DNA of 8,464 nucleotides. Source: Anaerolineales bacterium (GTDB lineage: Bacteria > Chloroflexota > Anaerolineae > Epilineales > JAANWY01). The notes beneath the pieces were generated by a model. That model was not told where the DNA came from and ran no database searches. It saw nothing but the letters and a program-made list of their open reading frames with translations. Both the position numbers and the translations under genes were made by a program. The stretch spans positions 1 to 8,464 of the forward strand of contig JAANWY010000264.1 of the NCBI GenBank assembly GCA_018263655.1. The letters run 5' to 3'. Shown here piece by piece: positions 5,766-8,464 of this stretch (its first letter is position 1; each line of letters begins with the position of its first letter).

Positions 5766-6851
5766 ATGACCGAAGATAGGCTCGCGAAGTTACAAATATG
5801 GATGCAGGAAGCGGGGATCGATCTGATAGCCATCGGCCCCACACCCAACATGCGCTATCTGCTCGACTTTGCACCGATCGCCGACGAGCGATTGTGCTTG
5901 CTCCTCGTGGGGCCTGATGCCGTGCGTATGGTTGTACCAAGCCTCAATGCCGAACAGACAGCCGGCCACACCGCTGTGCCGCTCAATATCTGGGAGGACA
6001 GCGATGGGCCGGCAGCCGCCTTGCGCGAGGCCCTGTCCGCGATGCCGGCACCGCGTCGTCTGGCGGTAGACGGTGCGATGCGGGCCGACTTCTTGCTGCA
6101 ACTTGAGGACGAGATCGCGCCGCAGGAGACCGTAGACGCCGGCGCCCTGCTCGCACCGCTGCGCCAGCGCAAATCGGCGTCGGAGATCGAGATGTTGGCC
6201 GCAGCTGCGGCGCAAGCCGACCAGGCGATGGCGGCCGCTATCGAGGCATGCCGGCCGGGCGTCACCGAAGCCGAGGTCGCTTGGGCTGCTGAAGTGGCTT
6301 TTCGGCAGGCCGGCGCTGAGGAAGTCCTCTTCACCCTGGTGGCATCCGGGCCGAACGGCGCCTATCCACACCACCACACCGGCCAGCGCGAGCTGCAGCG
6401 CGGCGACGCCGTCGTCATCGACCTCGGCGCCTCGCTCAACGGCTACAAGTCGGACATCACGCGCATGGTGCACTTGGGGGCGCCATCTGAGGAGTTTCTT
6501 GAAGCGCATGAGGCCGTGCACGAGGCGAATCAGCGAGGACGAGCAGCGGTGCGCCCTGGGGTAGGCGCCCAAGACGTGGACCACGCTGCCCGAAGCGTGC
6601 TGGAAACCCGAGGGTACGACGAGTACTTCGTACACCGGACAGGGCACGGGCTAGGTTTGGAGATTCACGAGCCGCCGTGGATCATGGCCGGCAACGATGT
6701 GCCACTGGCGGAGGGTATGGTCTTCAGCGTCGAGCCAGGCGCGTACATCCCGCGGCAGTTTGGGATTCGGATTGAGGACATTGTGGTGGTGACGGAGGCC
6801 GGCGTTCGCACGTTGACAGGCTACGACCACGAGCTAGTTGTGAAAGAATGA
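5766..6851 (+). CDS. M24 family metallopeptidase, Xaa-Pro aminopeptidase-like
   Basis: A 361-residue cytoplasmic dimetal peptidase of the pita-bread (M24B) family, expected to remove N-terminal residues before proline or cleave Xaa-Pro dipeptides. Residues 1-130 form the creatinase/prolidase N-terminal domain (MRYLLDF, 29-35). The catalytic domain follows RQRKSASEIEMLAAA (134-148). All five metal ligands are present: Asp219 in VIDLGAS, Asp230 in YKSDITR, His294 in HRTGHGLGLEIHE, Glu323 in SVEPG and Glu337 in GIRIED. ATG 5766 is the start, with GAGAGGGG (5753-5760) 5 nt upstream. The frame stays open back to TTG 5640, but that extension translates MITE sequence and has none of the domain. There is no signal peptide. 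Prolidase versus aminopeptidase specificity cannot be decided from the sequence. The gene stands alone, divergent from the 49-residue protein gene. Confidence 0.95.
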   Translation: MTEDRLAKLQIWMQEAGIDLIAIGPTPNMRYLLDFAPIADERLCLLLVGPDAVRMVVPSLNAEQTAGHTAVPLNIWEDSDGPAAALREALSAMPAPRRLAVDGAMRADFLLQLEDEIAPQETVDAGALLAPLRQRKSASEIEMLAAAAAQADQAMAAAIEACRPGVTEAEVAWAAEVAFRQAGAEEVLFTLVASGPNGAYPHHHTGQRELQRGDAVVIDLGASLNGYKSDITRMVHLGAPSEEFLEAHEAVHEANQRGRAAVRPGVGAQDVDHAARSVLETRGYDEYFVHRTGHGLGLEIHEPPWIMAGNDVPLAEGMVFSVEPGAYIPRQFGIRIEDIVVVTEAGVRTLTGYDHELVVKE

Positions 6852-6871
6852 ATTGTCTGTGTTTCGGGATA

Positions 6872-6984
6872 TGATCATCGTTTCGGCCGTTGGCCTCCGC
6901 CTGCTCCCGCTGGATTGCCAAATCCAGCGGTTATGGCTTGGATTTGGCAATCCAAGCCGAGCTAAGTGGCCGAAACGATGATCA
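6872..6984. repeat. Cloverleaf-like nested palindrome
   Basis: Outer arms TGATCATCGTTTCGGCC (6872-6888) and its exact complement (6968-6984) make a perfect 17-bp stem. Inside are two perfect 10-bp hairpins: 6907-6916/6921-6930 with loop GCCA, and 6935-6944/6949-6958 with loop TGGC. The two loops are complementary to each other, and the hairpins are mutually complementary over 16 bp (6911-6926 with 6939-6954). The insert can therefore fold either as two small hairpins or as one long stem. It lies 20 bp after the peptidase stop and is followed by a T-rich stretch (6994-7001), so it could work as a terminator. The nesting exceeds what a terminator needs, and a REP-like or MITE origin is possible. 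No target duplication was found. Confidence 0.85.
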
Positions 6985-7042
6985 AGGCCCGTGTTTCTTT
7001 TCGTCTGTGATGAAAGTAAGTAAGAAGGAGGAAGAGTAGATC

Positions 7043-8074
7043 ATGCGCAAGAAGGTCGTCTTTGTTACCGGCGCCAGCGGCGAGGTCGGTCAGGCAATTG
7101 TCAAGCGGTTGGCCGAGGAAGGCAATCACGATCTCTTGACACTGGACCTACAATCTCTCCCCGAGGCGCTTCAGTCCCTGGTGACCACCCACATTGAGGG
7201 TGATATACTCAATAATATCCTGTTGGCTCGTCTCGTGAGTGAGTACGAAATCGACGTCATCTATCATCTGGCGGCCTTACTCTCGAAAAGCAGCGAGTTC
7301 GCCCCCGACACGGCGCATGAGGTGAATGTGGAGGGCACCTTGGGCCTGCTGCGTCTGGCCGCCGAGCAGTCACAGTGGCGCAGCAAACCGATCCAATTTG
7401 TCTTTCCGAGCTCTGTGGCAGTCTATGGGCTGCCCGATCCCGAAAGCAAAGGCTTGTACAAGCGGGTTCGGGAGTGGGAGTGGAACCAGCCGCGGACGAT
7501 ATACGGTTGCAACAAGCTCTACTGCGAGATGCTGGGTAGCTATTACAGCCAACACTATCGACAGTTGGCCGCCGACCAGTCGGTCCTCATCGATTTCCGG
7601 GCGCTGCGGTTCCCCGGGCTGATCAGCGCTTTCACGCTGCCGACCGGCGGCACGAGCGATTATGCGCCGGAGATGATCCACGCGGCCGCTCAGGGCCGGC
7701 CCTACAAATGTTTCGTGCGCGAAGATTCGCGCATCTCGTTCATGACCATGCCGGACGCCGCCAAGTCGCTTGTCCGGTTGGCGGAGGCGCCCCGGGAGGA
7801 GCTGACGCGTCAAGTCTACAACGTGACCAGCTTCAGTCTCTCGGCGGCCGAAATTCGCGATATGGTGCTGAAATACTTCCCGGAGGCTGAGATCACCTTC
7901 CAGCCTGACCCCAAACCCCAGGCGATTATCGATAGCTGGCCGGCGGACTTGGACGACAGTGCCGCGCAGATTGATTGGGGCTGGGAGCCGACGTACGACT
8001 TGGAGCGCGCGTTTAGCGAGTACTTGATCCCCAACATCACCGAGCGGTATGCGGGTGAGAGTGGGGGTGCCTAG
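7043..8074 (+). CDS. Extended SDR, probable L-threonine 3-dehydrogenase
   Basis: A 343-residue NAD(P)-dependent extended short-chain dehydrogenase. The Rossmann motif TGASGEVG (9-16) is near the N-terminus, Asp35 after the second strand suits NAD+, and HLAALLS (75-81) lines the cofactor site. The catalytic set is Ser123/124 in FPSSVAVYG, Tyr154 and Lys158 in YGCNK. The segment LRFPGLIS (188-195) followed by GGTSDYAPEMIHAAAQGRPY (202-221) and FMTMPDAAKSLV (233-244) is characteristic of SDR-type L-threonine 3-dehydrogenases (EC 1.1.1.103). These oxidise threonine to 2-amino-3-oxobutyrate, which is then split to glycine and acetyl-CoA. A generic NAD-dependent epimerase is the alternative call. 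The partner lyase gene (kbl) is not adjacent. AAGGAGG (7025-7031) lies 11 nt before the ATG. No clear promoter was seen between the palindrome and the gene. Confidence 0.88.
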   Translation: MRKKVVFVTGASGEVGQAIVKRLAEEGNHDLLTLDLQSLPEALQSLVTTHIEGDILNNILLARLVSEYEIDVIYHLAALLSKSSEFAPDTAHEVNVEGTLGLLRLAAEQSQWRSKPIQFVFPSSVAVYGLPDPESKGLYKRVREWEWNQPRTIYGCNKLYCEMLGSYYSQHYRQLAADQSVLIDFRALRFPGLISAFTLPTGGTSDYAPEMIHAAAQGRPYKCFVREDSRISFMTMPDAAKSLVRLAEAPREELTRQVYNVTSFSLSAAEIRDMVLKYFPEAEITFQPDPKPQAIIDSWPADLDDSAAQIDWGWEPTYDLERAFSEYLIPNITERYAGESGGA

Positions 8075-8080
8075 AAGCCG

Positions 8081-8147
8081 TCAGTTTTGACTATCAGGAT
8101 CGGTAATAGAGCGAGCAGGATTACGTGTGTTTGATAGTCAGAACTGA
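8081..8147. repeat. Inverted repeat just after the dehydrogenase gene
   Basis: Arms TCAGTTTTGACTATCA (8081-8096) and TGATAGTCAGAACTGA (8132-8147) pair over 16 positions, with 15 Watson-Crick pairs and one T-G. The intervening 35 nt include CGGTAAT (8101-8107), which can pair with ATTACCG (8147-8153) or, in a shorter form, with ATTAC (8120-8124), giving alternative folds. It lies 6 bp after the stop. There is no T tract, so a classical terminator is unlikely. No target duplication is evident. Confidence 0.7.
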
Positions 8148-8229
8148 TTACCGGAGAGCTGGAGGGGGAGGGCCTTCCCGCACGGCCGGCACAAGCCACA
8201 AATATCTCACGTTACATCAAGAAACTGGC

Positions 8230-8430
8230 TGGTGTTTGCCCATAACTTGGATGTCAAGTTGTTTCACGTGTGAGCTGCGCGTGCCTCGAACCCTTCGACA
8301 GGCCCTTCGATGAACTCAGGACGGCGCTCAGGACGTCGCAAGTTCGAGCGTCCAGGAGGCTGAAACTTGTTTCAGGTCTTGGGAGTTCGGCCTTGCCTCT
8401 ACTTGACAGCTGACTTATGGGGAAACACCA
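8230..8430. mobile_element. 201-bp MITE-like element, family B
   Basis: Terminal inverted repeats of about 30 bp (8230-8259 and 8401-8430) match at 25 of 30 positions; the outer ends read TGGTGTTT and AAACACCA. A perfect 9-bp direct repeat GAAACTGGC at 8221-8229 and 8431-8439 marks the target duplication. The interior has no coding potential. It contains 12-bp-spaced direct repeats (CCCTTCGA at 8291 and 8303; CTCAGGACG at 8315 and 8327) and a hairpin CTGAAAC-TT-GTTTCAG (8360-8375). The ends and the 9-bp duplication differ from family A, so a different transposase must have moved it. IS4- or IS5-type elements are candidates by duplication length only. Confidence 0.85.
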
Positions 8431-8464
8431 GAAACTGGCGTGAGCGTTTCACGGTTTGGACGCG

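Larger units (their letters stand above)
8075..8464. other. Non-coding stretch with repeats
   Basis: No convincing gene is present here: the only frame of note (8125-8313, +) has no ribosome site and crosses the inverted repeats. The stretch holds the inverted repeat 8081-8147 and the element 8230-8430. I see nothing recognisable in 8148-8220 or 8440-8464. Confidence 0.6.

Noticed and set aside
5790..6647. Minus-strand open frame of 285 codons inside the M24 peptidase
   Set aside because: Shadow of the peptidase reading frame; the sense strand carries all five metal ligands, and the antisense product has no known motif.
6907..6958. CRISPR-like repeat pair
   Set aside because: The two similar units are adjacent palindromes with different flanks, not direct repeats separated by spacers.
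8125..8313. 62-codon open frame near the right end
   Set aside because: No ribosome site, Cys- and Arg-rich random-looking product, and it overlaps two inverted-repeat elements.

Overview
The window is GC-rich bacterial chromosome with tightly packed genes. It carries most of a histidine-degradation (hut) cluster plus peptidase and amino-acid genes, separated by intergenic spaces that hold several small non-autonomous mobile or palindromic elements. The gene mix (DUF4058 protein, HutU/HutI, SDR-type threonine dehydrogenase, many palindromic elements) would fit a Chloroflexota (Anaerolineae-like) heterotroph. That placement is inference; no rRNA or marker gene is present to settle it.

Left to right on the + strand: the C-terminal end of a GH13 alpha-glucan hydrolase (1-423). 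Then an 83-bp MITE with perfect 8-bp target duplications, directly followed by a near-consensus extended -10 promoter (529-557). This promoter starts a probable operon: hutU (urocanate hydratase), a DUF4058 gene, a six-helix membrane protein resembling CcmC, a 40-codon small ORF joined to both neighbours by ATGA overlaps, and hutI (imidazolonepropionase). HutU and HutI catalyse consecutive steps (urocanate to imidazolonepropionate to N-formimino-glutamate). hutH and hutG/hutF are not in the window.

A long hairpin (5240-5286) ends hutI and also faces a convergent minus-strand gene for a 49-residue basic, single-helix protein, which has its own strong promoter (5533-5561) and Shine-Dalgarno. 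Divergent from it is an M24 Xaa-Pro-type metallopeptidase (5766-6851). Its upstream region carries a second copy (121 bp, inverted orientation) of the same MITE family, also with a perfect 8-bp duplication. A 113-bp cloverleaf-like palindrome (6872-6984) separates it from an extended-SDR gene most like L-threonine 3-dehydrogenase (7043-8074).

The last 390 bases have no convincing gene. They hold a 16-bp-arm inverted repeat and an unrelated 201-bp element with about 30-bp terminal inverted repeats and a perfect 9-bp target duplication. No rRNA, tRNA, CRISPR array or transposase gene was seen.
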